Shown: positions 26,739 to 35,949, counted from the stretch's first letter. The stretch is 64,000 bases of DNA from Levilactobacillus namurensis (GCF_032197885.1 NZ_CP134159.1:124001-188000), one strand, 5' to 3'. Numbers and translations are program-made. Notes: generated from the letters alone by a model not told the origin.

Positions 26739-27235
26739 ATGCCAACCGCAACCTTTGACCATTTAACCGCACCCAAACGCGACCGCATCACGGCGGCGCT
26801 CCTCACAGAATTTTCAGCGCACTCGTTAGCCACAGCGCAAGTCGCCCGCATCGTCAAGCAGGCCGATATTGCGCGCGGGGCCTTCTATAAGTACTTCGCC
26901 GACTTGACCGACGCGTATCAGTACCTGTACGGCTTGGCCCTCGACCAGATTCACCAGGCCGTGCCGACCTCGATGTGACTGCCACCTACGCGGCGGTCCG
27001 CGACTTCGTGGACCAGGCGACTGCCAGCCCCTATTACGCGTTGATCCAACGCCATTTTCAAACCAACGAGGGCCTGTTGCCCGTGGCGCCCGCCATTCCG
27101 GCGACCATGACGGCTCCCGTCTGGGCGGCCATGGTCCTGAGCCACGCCACGATTAAAGAAATTATGTTACGCCCGGATAGTCGAACGGCCAGTCTAGCGC
27201 GGTTCCAGACCGCATTACGGGCGTTAGCGGACTAG
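26739..27235 (+). pseudogene. hrtR: HrtR-like TetR-family haem sensor, frameshifted
   Basis: The first frame (from 26739) encodes an intact TetR helix-turn-helix (ARIVKQADIARGAFYKYF) but stops at 26978. The remainder of the ligand domain continues in another frame to 27235. In that frame the codons before 26975 read RADLDVTATYAAV, which looks like genuine protein, so the break is best explained by loss of one base at about 26945-26972. No slippery sequence is visible. In lactococci HrtR represses hrtBA and is released by haem. If the frameshift is real the operon may be constitutively expressed; a sequencing error is also possible. Confidence 0.65.
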
Positions 27236-27253
27236 ACCTAAGGAGGGAAACAG

Positions 27254-28312
27254 ATGTTTTTAGCTTTAAAAGAAATTCGTCACGAGAAGCTCCGGTATGG
27301 CTTGATTATCGGGATGATTCTCCTGATCAGTTACTTAGTCTATGTCTTAAGTGGCCTGGCTTATGGGCTAGCGCAACAAAACACGCAGGCCATCGATTCT
27401 TGGCAGGCGCAGAGCGTGGCCTTGGATAAGGACGCCAACGTCAGCCTGTCCCAGTCGCTGATTACCGCCGATACCGCGGATAAAATGACCCTGAAGCGTT
27501 CGCAAGCGTATCTGGGACAGGCGGGAATCGTGGCTAAAGCCAGCCAACGCCCCAACCTGTCCGCCCAATTCTTAGGCCTACAACCCCAACAGTTTATCTC
27601 CCGCAACCTGACGTTGACGGCGGGGCATAAAGCCCGTAACAATCGCCAAATCGTCGCGGACACCGCCTTTCAGCAACAGGGCTACAAGCTGGGTGACCGC
27701 GTGACCCTAAATTCCGTGGATGGCAAGTACACCATCGTGGGCTTCACCAAAAACGCCAAGTTGAGCGTGGCCCCGGTGGTCTACGGGACGTTGGGCGCAT
27801 GGCGGACCTTGCGCGGGGTCACTCCCGCCTTTAAGGCCAGTGCCGTAGTTTCTCAGCGGGTCCACCAAATGGTACCGAGTCCGTTGAAGACCTACAGTAC
27901 CCAGGCCTTCATCAACAAGTTACCGGGCTATTCCGCCCAGAACACCACGTTTACCTTCATGATTGGCTTCCTAATGATTATCGCGGTAGTGGTGATCGCC
28001 GTCTTCTTGTATATCCTGACCATGCAGAAGCTGCCCAACTACGCCGTCTTGCGCGCCCAGGGGATTCCGTCGAAGTTTTTGGTCAGCACGACACTGAGTC
28101 AGGCCTTCATCCTGGTCGTTGGCGGCTTAGTTCTGGGGGCCCTGTTGACGGTGGCCACTATGCGGATCTTGCCGCTAGGGGTGCCGATTAGCTTTAACCT
28201 GCCACTCTTGGCGGGAGTCACTGGCGGCATCCTCTTGACCGGGATCTTGGGTGCGTTGATTCCAGTGAAACTGATTTTGAAAGTCGATCCCGTGACCGTG
28301 ATTGGAGGATAA
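27254..28312 (+). CDS. hrtB: Haem efflux ABC transporter permease
   Basis: A 352-residue permease of the FtsX/MacB fold: one N-terminal helix (IRHEKLRYGLIIGMILLISY), a large extracellular domain (about 45-230) and three C-terminal helices. The N-terminal sequence is typical of HrtB in lactic acid bacteria. With HrtA it extrudes haem from the membrane, relieving toxicity. AAGGAGGG precedes the ATG. Operator sites and gene order (regulator-permease-ATPase) match the lactococcal hrtRBA operon. Confidence 0.85.
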   Translation: MFLALKEIRHEKLRYGLIIGMILLISYLVYVLSGLAYGLAQQNTQAIDSWQAQSVALDKDANVSLSQSLITADTADKMTLKRSQAYLGQAGIVAKASQRPNLSAQFLGLQPQQFISRNLTLTAGHKARNNRQIVADTAFQQQGYKLGDRVTLNSVDGKYTIVGFTKNAKLSVAPVVYGTLGAWRTLRGVTPAFKASAVVSQRVHQMVPSPLKTYSTQAFINKLPGYSAQNTTFTFMIGFLMIIAVVVIAVFLYILTMQKLPNYAVLRAQGIPSKFLVSTTLSQAFILVVGGLVLGALLTVATMRILPLGVPISFNLPLLAGVTGGILLTGILGALIPVKLILKVDPVTVIGG

Positions 28313-28316
28313 GCAG

Positions 28317-28991
28317 ATGCCCGCATTAGCGTTACAACACGTCAATAAATTTTTTGGCCAGGGAACGAGTCGCGTCCAGGTCCTAAGCGATGTCAACTTC
28401 GCGACCCAACCCGGTGAACTCAGCCTAGTCTTGGGCCCGTCCGGTTCCGGGAAGAGTACCTTTTTGACCATCGCCGGTGGCATTCAAACGCCGACAGATG
28501 GCCGGGTGACCGTCGACGGTCAGGCCCTGGCAAGCATGGCGGCCAAGGACCGCGATAAACTGCGGTTACACCAGATTGGCTTCATTCTGCAAGCCCATAA
28601 CCTGGTGCCGTACCTGACCGTCCGGGACCAGTTCGCCTTAGTCGACCGGGTCAAGCCGCAGGGGAACCTGAGTCCAGCGGCCCTGCGTCAACTCTTGGAC
28701 GAACTGGGCATCGCGCCAATCGTCGATCAGTACCCGGGCAACCTGTCCGGGGGACAAAGTCAGCGGGTCGCGATTGCCCGGGCCCTGTATCAGGATCCCG
28801 CGATTATCCTGGCGGACGAACCCACGGCGGCGCTGGATAGCGACCGGGTCAAGGTCGTGGGGCGCATCCTTCAACAGCTGGCCCAGGACCACCATAAGGC
28901 CGTCGTGGTCGTGACCCACGACCTCCGCCTCCGCGAGTTCGCCGACCACGTCTACCAACTGATGGATGGTCAGCTGACCCTAGAAGCTTGA
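28317..28991 (+). CDS. hrtA: Haem efflux ABC transporter ATP-binding protein
   Basis: A 224-residue ATPase of the MacB/LolD type: Walker A GPSGSGKST, Q-loop LQAHN, signature LSGGQSQR, Walker B ILADEPTAALD, and H-loop VTHD. The ATG at 28317 has GGAGG inside the last codons of hrtB, so the two are coupled. It drives HrtB. A strong terminator follows at 29035. Confidence 0.88.
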   Translation: MPALALQHVNKFFGQGTSRVQVLSDVNFATQPGELSLVLGPSGSGKSTFLTIAGGIQTPTDGRVTVDGQALASMAAKDRDKLRLHQIGFILQAHNLVPYLTVRDQFALVDRVKPQGNLSPAALRQLLDELGIAPIVDQYPGNLSGGQSQRVAIARALYQDPAIILADEPTAALDSDRVKVVGRILQQLAQDHHKAVVVVTHDLRLREFADHVYQLMDGQLTLEA

Positions 28992-29034
28992 GACGCTCGC
29001 TTCCTGGTAACGATGTACTAAGTAAAGACAACGC

Positions 29035-29075
29035 AAAAGGCGCGTGCTTCAGGTCAGTCGAAGCACGCGCCTTTT
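29035..29075. terminator. Terminator after hrtA
   Basis: AAAAGGCGCGTGCTTC / GAAGCACGCGCCTTTT with a 9-nt loop, between convergent genes. Confidence 0.9.
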
Positions 29076-29119
29076 AGGCATTTACCAGTTAAATTAGGGT
29101 TGTCCGTAGCGGAAGCAAA

Positions 29120-30331
29120 TTAATGGTCGAGGTGGTGACCCTGGAACCGAATCAGCCCGTAGGCCCCAGCGCTGCAGGCGAAGAGCATGGTCGCCATGGC
29201 GGCGTAGGAACTACCGGACATCCCGGCCAGGGGCGATGCGATTCCACCGCAGGCGTTTTGGGACAAGCCGATGACGGCTGAGGCCCCGCCGGCATTGGTG
29301 GTGGCGCGGTCCATGATCACGGTAACGGTCAGCGTCAAGAGCGCGCCAATCAGGATGACTAGTAAGAGGACCAGGCCAATTACCAGCCAGAGGTTGGCGG
29401 GGAAGAGGAGCGATACCAAGAGCACAGCACTCACGGCCATGGCCGCCAGCAGGAGCCCGGTCAGCTGTTGCCGGTTCGAGAAGCGCTTGGCCAGTTGGCC
29501 GGGCAGGTTGCTCCCGACCACGATGCCCAGTCCGTTGAAGGCGTACAGGAGGCTGAAGGTTTGTGGGGGCATGCCGAACCCGGTCTGGAAGACGAAGGTC
29601 GATGCCGAGATGTAGCTGAAGAGGGCCCCGTAGACCAGCCCCGTCGCCAGAATCAGCGGCCAGAAAGCGGGTTGGACCACCAGTCCGCCCATGGCCAGGA
29701 AGGCGCTCTTGTAGCCGCCAGCCTGACGCTGGTTGACCGGCAGGGTCTCGTGCAATCCCCAGGTCACAGCTAGGGCGATGGCCAGGCCGATGAAGGCCAG
29801 TAAGACGAAGATGGCCTCCCAATCGACGTAGTGGATCATGAAGCCCCCGATGATGGGGGCGATGATCGGGAAGACCCCGTTGACCGTGTTCAGCATGGCG
29901 TAAAAGCGGGTCAGCTTTTTCCCGGAGAACAGGTCACGAGCCACTGCCCGCGCCAGGACTTGGCCGGTCGCACCAGCGATGCCTTGAACAAAGCGCAGTC
30001 CGATCAGCAGCCAGATCGAGTGAATAAAGGCGATGGCTAAGGAGACCAGGCCGAAAATTAAAAAGCCAATGATCAACGGCTTTTTGCGCCCGTACTGGTC
30101 GGAGAAGGGGCCGGCAATCAGTTGGCCCAGAGCCAGCCCGACCAGGCAGCTGGTGATACTCAGTTGCATTAACGACGCGTTGGTCATGAACTGCGTCCGC
30201 ATCTGGGGAAGCGCCGGGAGATACAGGTCAATGGCTAGGGGTCCGGTGGCACTCACGGTTCCCAAGAGCAGCGTGAGCCAGATCTGCCGACGGCGAGAAA
30301 GTAATGGATTCAAAGTGGTCAGCCCTTTCAT
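29120..30331 (-). CDS. Bcr/CflA-type MFS drug transporter
   Basis: About 404 residues and 12 transmembrane segments. TGPLAIDLYLPALP in the first helix and the loop 2-3 motif DQYGRKKP are characteristic of the Bcr/CflA branch of drug:H+ antiporters. The ATG at 30331 has no ribosome site before it; a TTG at 30313 has AAAGGG 9 nt upstream and may be the true start, removing six residues. Drug range unknown. A hairpin of 10-bp arms lies just upstream in the leader. Confidence 0.83.
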   Translation of the reverse strand: MKGLTTLNPLLSRRRQIWLTLLLGTVSATGPLAIDLYLPALPQMRTQFMTNASLMQLSITSCLVGLALGQLIAGPFSDQYGRKKPLIIGFLIFGLVSLAIAFIHSIWLLIGLRFVQGIAGATGQVLARAVARDLFSGKKLTRFYAMLNTVNGVFPIIAPIIGGFMIHYVDWEAIFVLLAFIGLAIALAVTWGLHETLPVNQRQAGGYKSAFLAMGGLVVQPAFWPLILATGLVYGALFSYISASTFVFQTGFGMPPQTFSLLYAFNGLGIVVGSNLPGQLAKRFSNRQQLTGLLLAAMAVSAVLLVSLLFPANLWLVIGLVLLLVILIGALLTLTVTVIMDRATTNAGGASAVIGLSQNACGGIASPLAGMSGSSYAAMATMLFACSAGAYGLIRFQGHHLDH

Positions 30332-30362
30332 AATAATCTTAATATTGAAATGGCCGTAAAGC

Positions 30363-30402
30363 ACTGGACCGCTACTCTGCCTAGCAGAATGGCGGTCCAG
30401 TG
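30363..30402 (-). other. Leader hairpin upstream of the Bcr/CflA-type gene
   Basis: ACTGGACCGC / GCGGTCCAGT, perfect 10-bp arms about 19 nt apart with a smaller TTCTGC / GCAGAG stem inside. No T-run on either side, so it is not a simple terminator. Located 30-70 nt upstream of the start codon. Confidence 0.45.
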
Positions 30403-30655
30403 GGTGTCACGGTCGCAGTAATCTCTGTCCTTCATTATTGCTGGAATCCGCCAGATTTGCAAGGGGCCTCCGGTGGGTTATGCCAATATTTGTCACAAAT
30501 AAATTAATTTTAGGTCAATTCGTAGGGTTTTAGGACGGTAAATGGTAAGATTAATAACAGTTCTAGACCTGAGTGTCGTCCCCCAGGGGGCCGACTGCGG
30601 GAAAGTTTCCCGCCAAGTAAATCATTAAATCGTTGTTTTATAAGGAGTGCCATCG

Positions 30656-31240
30656 ATGCAAAAAACAAAAGAAATCATGAGTTGGATCGTCCCCGTACTG
30701 ATTGGGTTAGCCATCGCCTTTGCCATTAAGGCGTTTGTCTTCACTCGGGTACGGGTCGATGGGCCATCCATGGAGCCGAACCTAGACAACGCGGAAAAGG
30801 TCGTGGCGTTGAAGCCCGCTAAGATCAAGCACCTGAGCGTCATCGTCTTTGACGCGTACGGTGAGGACCCGTCCGCTAAGACCCATACGAACTACGTCAA
30901 GCGGGTCATCGGTTTGCCCGGCGACAAGGTCGCCAGCAAGAACGGGTACCTCTACGTGAATAATAAGAAGATCAAGCAAAGCTTTATCAGCGAGACCGAG
31001 CGGACTTCCGGTACCGGGAACTGGACCTTAGCCAGCTTAGGGAAGCAGAATGGTTGGGGCAAGCACGTCACGGTCGTTCCTAAGGGCAAGTACTTCGTGC
31101 TCGGGGATCACCGGAGTGTCTCCAACGACAGCCGTTACTGGGGCTTTGTCGATAAAGATAAGGTCGTAGGGGTGGTCAAGGTGCCATTCTGGACCTCGAC
31201 CAAGACCAAGCGAGCCAATATTAATTCCGTGGCCTATTAA
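30656..31240 (+). CDS. lepB: Signal peptidase I
   Basis: A 194-residue membrane serine protease that removes signal peptides from exported proteins. One N-terminal transmembrane helix (about 8-29), then the catalytic Ser38 in GPSMEP, the general base Lys82 in YVKRVIG, and the C-terminal GDHRSVSNDSRYWG box. The ATG at 30656 is 8 nt after AAGGAG. The leader contains a GCGGGAAA / TTTCCCGC hairpin near 30597-30613. Genomes of this family often have more than one type I peptidase; this is a short Bacillus-like form. Confidence 0.92.
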   Translation: MQKTKEIMSWIVPVLIGLAIAFAIKAFVFTRVRVDGPSMEPNLDNAEKVVALKPAKIKHLSVIVFDAYGEDPSAKTHTNYVKRVIGLPGDKVASKNGYLYVNNKKIKQSFISETERTSGTGNWTLASLGKQNGWGKHVTVVPKGKYFVLGDHRSVSNDSRYWGFVDKDKVVGVVKVPFWTSTKTKRANINSVAY

Positions 31241-31248
31241 GGGCTTCC

Positions 31249-31280
31249 AAGCGTTTCAGTCTCAGGCTGGAGCGCTTTTT
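31249..31280 (+). terminator. Terminator of lepB
   Basis: AAGCG-TTTCAG / CTGGAG-CGCTT with TTTTT. Confidence 0.72.
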
Positions 31281-31297
31281 ACTTGGAAACGAATCAG

Positions 31298-31326
31298 TTG
31301 ACTTTTCAATCTATTTAGTATATGCT
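31298..31326 (+). promoter_or_regulatory. Promoter of the MarR-family gene
   Basis: TTGACT (31298-31303) and TATGCT (31321-31326), spacer exactly 17 nt, 34 nt before the ATG. Confidence 0.7.
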
Positions 31327-31360
31327 TGCGCACGTAATTTGATGAGAGGGGGCTTGGTTC

Positions 31361-31816
31361 ATGGGCACAGCTGCGAACGATTCGGATATTCTCAAATGGC
31401 TGTCGATTGCGAACCGGTACACGCGGATCGCGTTAGACCGTCGGCTCCAACCCTACCGGTTGAATGCCAGCATGTATTACTATATCTTGCGGTTGCACGA
31501 ACAGCCGCGGATGACCCAGGATAAGTTAATCAGCTTGACCTATCTGAATCCCAGCAACGTGACCCGAGCCGTGAACCAATTAGTGAACCTCGGCTACGTT
31601 CGTAAGCGCCAGTCGAAGAACGATCGGCGGGTCTATGAGCTGTCCCTGACCAAGAAGGGGGAGCGCATCTACCCGGAAATCGTGAAGCTCCGGCAAGCCG
31701 TGGCGGATGCCTTATTGGTCGACGTTCCAGTCGCCGACCATGACGCGTTAGTCGCCCAGATTCAACAGCTTGCCTTGCGCGCCGTCGCGAATGAGACCCC
31801 CAGTTCAGCAGAATAG
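31361..31816 (+). CDS. MarR-family transcriptional regulator
   Basis: A 151-residue winged-helix regulator: the HTH region MTQDKLISLTYLNPSNVTRA and the wing KNDRRVYELSLTKKG match the MarR family. GAGAGGGGG precedes the ATG. A terminator separates it from the ABC exporter operon that follows on the same strand, so it is a separate transcription unit, though the exporter may still be its target. No ligand can be inferred. Confidence 0.85.
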   Translation: MGTAANDSDILKWLSIANRYTRIALDRRLQPYRLNASMYYYILRLHEQPRMTQDKLISLTYLNPSNVTRAVNQLVNLGYVRKRQSKNDRRVYELSLTKKGERIYPEIVKLRQAVADALLVDVPVADHDALVAQIQQLALRAVANETPSSAE

Positions 31817-31822
31817 AAGTGA

Positions 31823-31857
31823 AAAAGCGGGTTGACGAATTGGTCAACCCGCTTTAA
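31823..31857 (+). terminator. Terminator of the MarR gene
   Basis: AAAGCGGGTTGAC / GTCAACCCGCTTT with a 6-nt loop. Confidence 0.8.
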
Positions 31858-31874
31858 GATGGCCTTATAAGTGA

Positions 31875-31886
31875 GTGAGCGCTCAC
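31875..31886. promoter_or_regulatory. Palindrome, candidate operator of the ABC exporter operon
   Basis: GTGAGCGCTCAC, 12 bp and self-complementary, 24 nt before the ATPase start. Probably bound by the TetR-type repressor encoded at the end of the same operon. Confidence 0.55.
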
Positions 31887-31910
31887 ATACTACATAAAGG
31901 ATGTGATTCG

Positions 31911-32654
31911 ATGGCAACACTGATGATCGATGTCCGGGATGTGGCCAAGCGCTTTGGGACCAACGTGGTCTTGAAGCGGGTAAGCCTGCAATTGCCAGCC
32001 GGCAAGATCTTAGGGTTGATTGGCCCTTCGGGGGCGGGGAAGACCACCCTAGTCAAGGCCGTGTTGGGGATGGAAAGCGTCGATGCCGGGACCACCCAGG
32101 TACTGGGCACGACCATGCCTAACCGGGCCATCATGCAACGGATCGGGTACATGGCGCAAAGTGACGCCCTGTATACGCGGTTAACGGCGCGCGAGAACCT
32201 ACACTTCTTCGGCGAGTTGCTGGGCTTGCGTGGCCAGCACTTAACGGCCGCCATTGCGCACGCCGCGCAGGTGGTCAATCTCACGGCGGACCTGGATCGC
32301 CGAATCACCGCGTATTCCGGGGGGATGAAGCGCCGGTTGTCGTTAGCCATTGCGTTGTTGCACGACCCGGACCTGCTGATTCTTGACGAACCCACGGTGG
32401 GTATCGACCCGGAACTGCGGCAGCAGATCTGGGCGGAGTTGGACCAGTTGCGAGACCAGGGCAAGGCCATCTTGGTCACCACCCACGTGATGGGGGAGGC
32501 CGAGCGGTGTGACGACTTAATGCTGATTCGGGGCGGCGTTGCGCTGGCTCAAGGGACGCCGGCAACGCTCAAGCACGACTATGGCGTATCGACGATCGAA
32601 CAAGTCTTTTTGAAAGCGGGGCGGATGCAAGATGCGGATCATCGCGATCGTTAA
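31911..32654 (+). CDS. ABC exporter ATP-binding protein
   Basis: A 247-residue ATPase of the ABC-2 (drug/antibiotic) type with Walker A GPSGAGKTT, signature YSGGMKRR, Walker B LLILDEPT and H-loop VTTHV. The ATG at 31911 has AAAGGATG upstream. Its end overlaps the permease gene by 23 nt. With the permease and the TetR gene it forms a three-gene operon typical of autoregulated drug efflux. Confidence 0.88.
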   Translation: MATLMIDVRDVAKRFGTNVVLKRVSLQLPAGKILGLIGPSGAGKTTLVKAVLGMESVDAGTTQVLGTTMPNRAIMQRIGYMAQSDALYTRLTARENLHFFGELLGLRGQHLTAAIAHAAQVVNLTADLDRRITAYSGGMKRRLSLAIALLHDPDLLILDEPTVGIDPELRQQIWAELDQLRDQGKAILVTTHVMGEAERCDDLMLIRGGVALAQGTPATLKHDYGVSTIEQVFLKAGRMQDADHRDR

Positions 32655-33795
32655 ACGGGTCTTACGGGAAATGGTGCGGGATAAGCGGACGTTAGCACTA
32701 ATGTTCTTGGCACCCCTGTTGATCCTGACGTTGATGTACTTTTTGTTCCAAAATAACGCGAGCAACGTGGCGACCATCGGGGTCAGCCGGGTCGATTCCC
32801 AGCTGGTGACGGCGTTGAAGAACTCGCACACCCAAATCAGGTCGTACGACGCGCAGGCCACGGCGCGGACCCAGATTCGACGGGACAACTTGGCGGCCTT
32901 CATTCGCCAGCAAGACGGCCGGTTGACGGTCACCTATCAGAACAGTCAGCCCAGTGATACGGTGTTGGTCCGCCAGGCCTTGCAGGGCGCACGGACTAAG
33001 CTCAAGGTTCAAGCGCTCGTGGCGGCCACTAAGACCCAGCGGCAGGCCCTACAGCAGCAAACCAAGGCTTTAAAGACCCTGTTGCAACAGCGTCCCCAGG
33101 CTGGGCAGACCATCCGTACGCCAGCTAAGTCAGCGGCCGCGACGGCTCCGACTTACACCGTTACCAGTCATTACCTCTACGGCAGTGCGGATTCGACGTT
33201 TTTTGACACCTTTTTGCCCATCTTGTTAGGCTTCTTCGTGTTCTTCTTCGTCTTTCTGATCTCTGGCATCTCGCTGCTGAACGAGCGGACCACCGGCACG
33301 TTGACCCGGCTGTTGGCCACGCCGATTCGGCGGGGCGAGATCATCGCGGGCTACCTGGTGGGGTACGGGCTGTTCGCCATTGTCCAGACGGTGCTCACCG
33401 TGGCGTTCGCGTTAACGGTCTTTAAGGTCCACATATTGGGCAGCGTGGCGGTGATCCTGTTGATCAATTTCTTGTTGGCCATGGTGGCGCTGTCGTTAGG
33501 CATCTTCATCTCCACGTTTGCCAACTCGGAGTTTCAGATGATGCAGTTTATCCCGCTACTGATCGTGCCACAGATTTTCTTCTCCGGCCTGATTGCCGTC
33601 GATCAGATGCCCACTTGGATCCAAGGGTTAGCCCACATCTTCCCGCTATATTACGGCGGACAAGCTCTGATGGACGTGGCCACCCGTGGCGTTGGCCTGG
33701 GGGCCGTGGCCGGGGACCTCTGGATTCTGGTCCTGTTTGCGGTGGTCTTTACGATCTTGAACGTCGTGGGGTTGAAACGGTATCGGAGGGTTTAA
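32632..33795 (+). CDS. ABC-2 type exporter permease
   Basis: A 387-residue permease: N-terminal helix (about 20-40), a large extracytoplasmic domain with a Gln-rich coiled stretch (about 125-150), then five hydrophobic segments near the C-terminus including the ABC-2 motif region LLNERTTGTLTRLLATPI. The start lies inside the ATPase gene. Exported compound unknown. Confidence 0.87.
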   Translation: MRIIAIVKRVLREMVRDKRTLALMFLAPLLILTLMYFLFQNNASNVATIGVSRVDSQLVTALKNSHTQIRSYDAQATARTQIRRDNLAAFIRQQDGRLTVTYQNSQPSDTVLVRQALQGARTKLKVQALVAATKTQRQALQQQTKALKTLLQQRPQAGQTIRTPAKSAAATAPTYTVTSHYLYGSADSTFFDTFLPILLGFFVFFFVFLISGISLLNERTTGTLTRLLATPIRRGEIIAGYLVGYGLFAIVQTVLTVAFALTVFKVHILGSVAVILLINFLLAMVALSLGIFISTFANSEFQMMQFIPLLIVPQIFFSGLIAVDQMPTWIQGLAHIFPLYYGGQALMDVATRGVGLGAVAGDLWILVLFAVVFTILNVVGLKRYRRV

Positions 33796-33796
33796 A

Positions 33797-34465
33797 ATGA
33801 ACAAACAGACAGCGATTCAGACCGCCTTTGCGCAAGCCATGGCGGCTACGGAAGAGATTCCGGCCAAACAAAAACAGGTGTTGGCGGCCAGTCTCGCGCT
33901 CTTTGCGGAGCAGGGCTTTGCCAACACCACGACCAAGGAGATCGCCGAGCGGGCAGGCGTTGCGGAAGGCACCGTCTACCGGCGCTACCACACCAAGGAG
34001 GCCCTCTTAGCGGCATTGTTACAACCCGTAGTGCGGCAAGTGGTTCCCACGTTGATGCAGGAGTTCGCGCACCAGGTGATGCAACAGACCTACCCGTCTC
34101 GTCGCCAATTCTTGCAGGCGTTATTGACCAACCGAGCCGAATTTTTGCAGGGCAATTGGCGGGAAATCAAGATTCTCTTGAATGAGATGCTGGTCCGCGA
34201 TGATCTACGGGCCACGATTATTCAAGAGGCGACGCCGGTGCTTCGGGACAACCTGTACCCGTTGCTTGATCATCTGCGGCAAGCCGGGGAGTTGGTCGCT
34301 TGGCCGAACGACTTGGTCAGTCAGTTCTTGATTGGGACCGTGATGACCAACCTGCTCCGGGCGAACCTCCAGGGAGATTTACGAACCTTTAGCCAGCGAA
34401 TTCCCTACCTGGTCGACTTCTTAGACCGGGGCCTGGCGCCTGATCAGGCGGATAATCAGAACTAA
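33797..34465 (+). CDS. TetR-family repressor of the ABC exporter
   Basis: A 222-residue regulator with an N-terminal TetR helix-turn-helix (FANTTTKEIAERAGVAEGTVYRRY, about 45-67) and a C-terminal ligand domain. It begins 1 nt after the permease stop with GGAGG upstream, so it is co-transcribed with what it most likely represses. The palindrome at 31875 is the candidate binding site. The N-terminus carries about 28 extra residues before the helical domain. Confidence 0.87.
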   Translation: MNKQTAIQTAFAQAMAATEEIPAKQKQVLAASLALFAEQGFANTTTKEIAERAGVAEGTVYRRYHTKEALLAALLQPVVRQVVPTLMQEFAHQVMQQTYPSRRQFLQALLTNRAEFLQGNWREIKILLNEMLVRDDLRATIIQEATPVLRDNLYPLLDHLRQAGELVAWPNDLVSQFLIGTVMTNLLRANLQGDLRTFSQRIPYLVDFLDRGLAPDQADNQN

Positions 34466-34472
34466 GTCACTT

Positions 34473-34500
34473 AACGGACCGACCCAACGGTCCGTTTTTT
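34473..34500 (+). terminator. Terminator of the ABC exporter operon
   Basis: AACGGACCG / CGGTCCGTT with TTTTTT. Confidence 0.85.
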
Positions 34501-34602
34501 GCAGCAATAATTGCGCTTTGGCGGCGGAAGGCTTAGAATGGGGATATTATAATTATGAGAGATTGATGAGAGTTCTCATAAAATGAGAAAGAGGGACCAT
34601 TG

Positions 34603-35934
34603 ATGGATGAAACACAAACCAATTCAGCGTTAAGCGCCGCGGACTTAGCGGACTTACACGCAGACCTGACCCAACAGCCCGCCCATGACGTGATCAGTCG
34701 CGCCGTTATTAAGAACGGGGTCTTAGCGGCTTCGGAGGATCCTGCCGCCGCAGTCCGGTTGAACCGGACCTTCTCCGTGGAACTCGACACGGGGGCCGTA
34801 TCGAACCAGAAACACTCCGGTCGGTGCTGGCTCTTCGCGACCTTGAACACGTTACGGCACCAGTTCGCCGCGAAGTATCAGGTCAAGGACTTCGAATTGT
34901 CCCAGAGCTACCTGTTCTTCTGGGACAAGGTCGAACGGGCCAACATCTTCTACGACCGCATTCTGGCCACGGCCGATAAGCCCGTCGACGACCGTTTAGT
35001 CAGTCACTACCTGGAAAGCGCGGCCGGCGATGGCGGTCAGTGGGCCATGGGGGCTGCCCTGGTTCAAAAGTACGGGGTCTTACCTAAGAGTGCCATGCCG
35101 GAATCCTTTAACACCAACGACACCACGGGTTTTGCGGCTACGCTGGGCCTGAAACTGCGCAAGGACGCGGTGACCTTACGTCAATTAGTGGCGGACGGTG
35201 CCGATGACGCCCAAATCGCGGCGACCCGCAAGCAAGCCTTAAAGGAAGTCTATCGGATGGCGGCCTATTCGTTCGGTGAGCCACCGACCACCTTTGACCT
35301 GGAATACAAGGACGACAAGAAGCAGTATCACCGCGATGCGGGACTGACGCCTCAAGCCTTCTACCAGAAGTACTTTGACGCGGACCTGGACAACTACGTG
35401 GTGCTCGCCAACTCACCGGATAAGGCCTACAATGAGCTGTACGCCTTGCCCAGCCAGGACAACATCGTAGGTGGGAAGCACATCACTATGTTGAACCTGC
35501 CGATGGCGGAACTGAAGCGTACGGCCGTCGCCCAACTCCAAGCGGGAGAAGCCGTCTGGTTCGGGAACGACGTCTTGCAACAGATGAGTCGCGAACGGGG
35601 CTTCCTGGATAGCCAGCTCTACAAAACGGCGGATCTGTTCGGTATCGATCTGAGCTTGACCAAGGGACAACGGATGGCTTATCACGAAGCCGAAGTCTCC
35701 CACGCCATGACCCTGACCGGGGTCGACCTAGTGGACGATCAACCGACCCGGTGGAAGGTGGAAAATAGCTGGGGTGAGAAGAACGGTGCCAAGGGGTACT
35801 TTGTGATGACCGACGAATGGATGGAGGATTTCGTCTACGAAGTCGTGGTTCGTAAGGACTTCTTGACGGCCGACCAGCAAGCCTTACTCAAGCGCCAGCC
35901 GGTTGACCTGGCACCTTGGGATTCATTAGCATAA
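34603..35934 (+). CDS. pepC: Aminopeptidase C
   Basis: A 443-residue cytosolic cysteine peptidase of the C1B (bleomycin hydrolase) family that removes N-terminal residues from peptides. The catalytic triad is visible: Cys75 in SGRCWLFAT, His367 in SHAMTLTGVD and Asn388 in VENSWG. AAAGAGGGA precedes the ATG by 6 nt. No terminator follows; the next 500 nt are the first copy of the structured element, so pepC transcripts may run into it. Confidence 0.94.
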   Translation: MDETQTNSALSAADLADLHADLTQQPAHDVISRAVIKNGVLAASEDPAAAVRLNRTFSVELDTGAVSNQKHSGRCWLFATLNTLRHQFAAKYQVKDFELSQSYLFFWDKVERANIFYDRILATADKPVDDRLVSHYLESAAGDGGQWAMGAALVQKYGVLPKSAMPESFNTNDTTGFAATLGLKLRKDAVTLRQLVADGADDAQIAATRKQALKEVYRMAAYSFGEPPTTFDLEYKDDKKQYHRDAGLTPQAFYQKYFDADLDNYVVLANSPDKAYNELYALPSQDNIVGGKHITMLNLPMAELKRTAVAQLQAGEAVWFGNDVLQQMSRERGFLDSQLYKTADLFGIDLSLTKGQRMAYHEAEVSHAMTLTGVDLVDDQPTRWKVENSWGEKNGAKGYFVMTDEWMEDFVYEVVVRKDFLTADQQALLKRQPVDLAPWDSLA

Positions 35935-35949
35935 TTTAGACGAACCATC

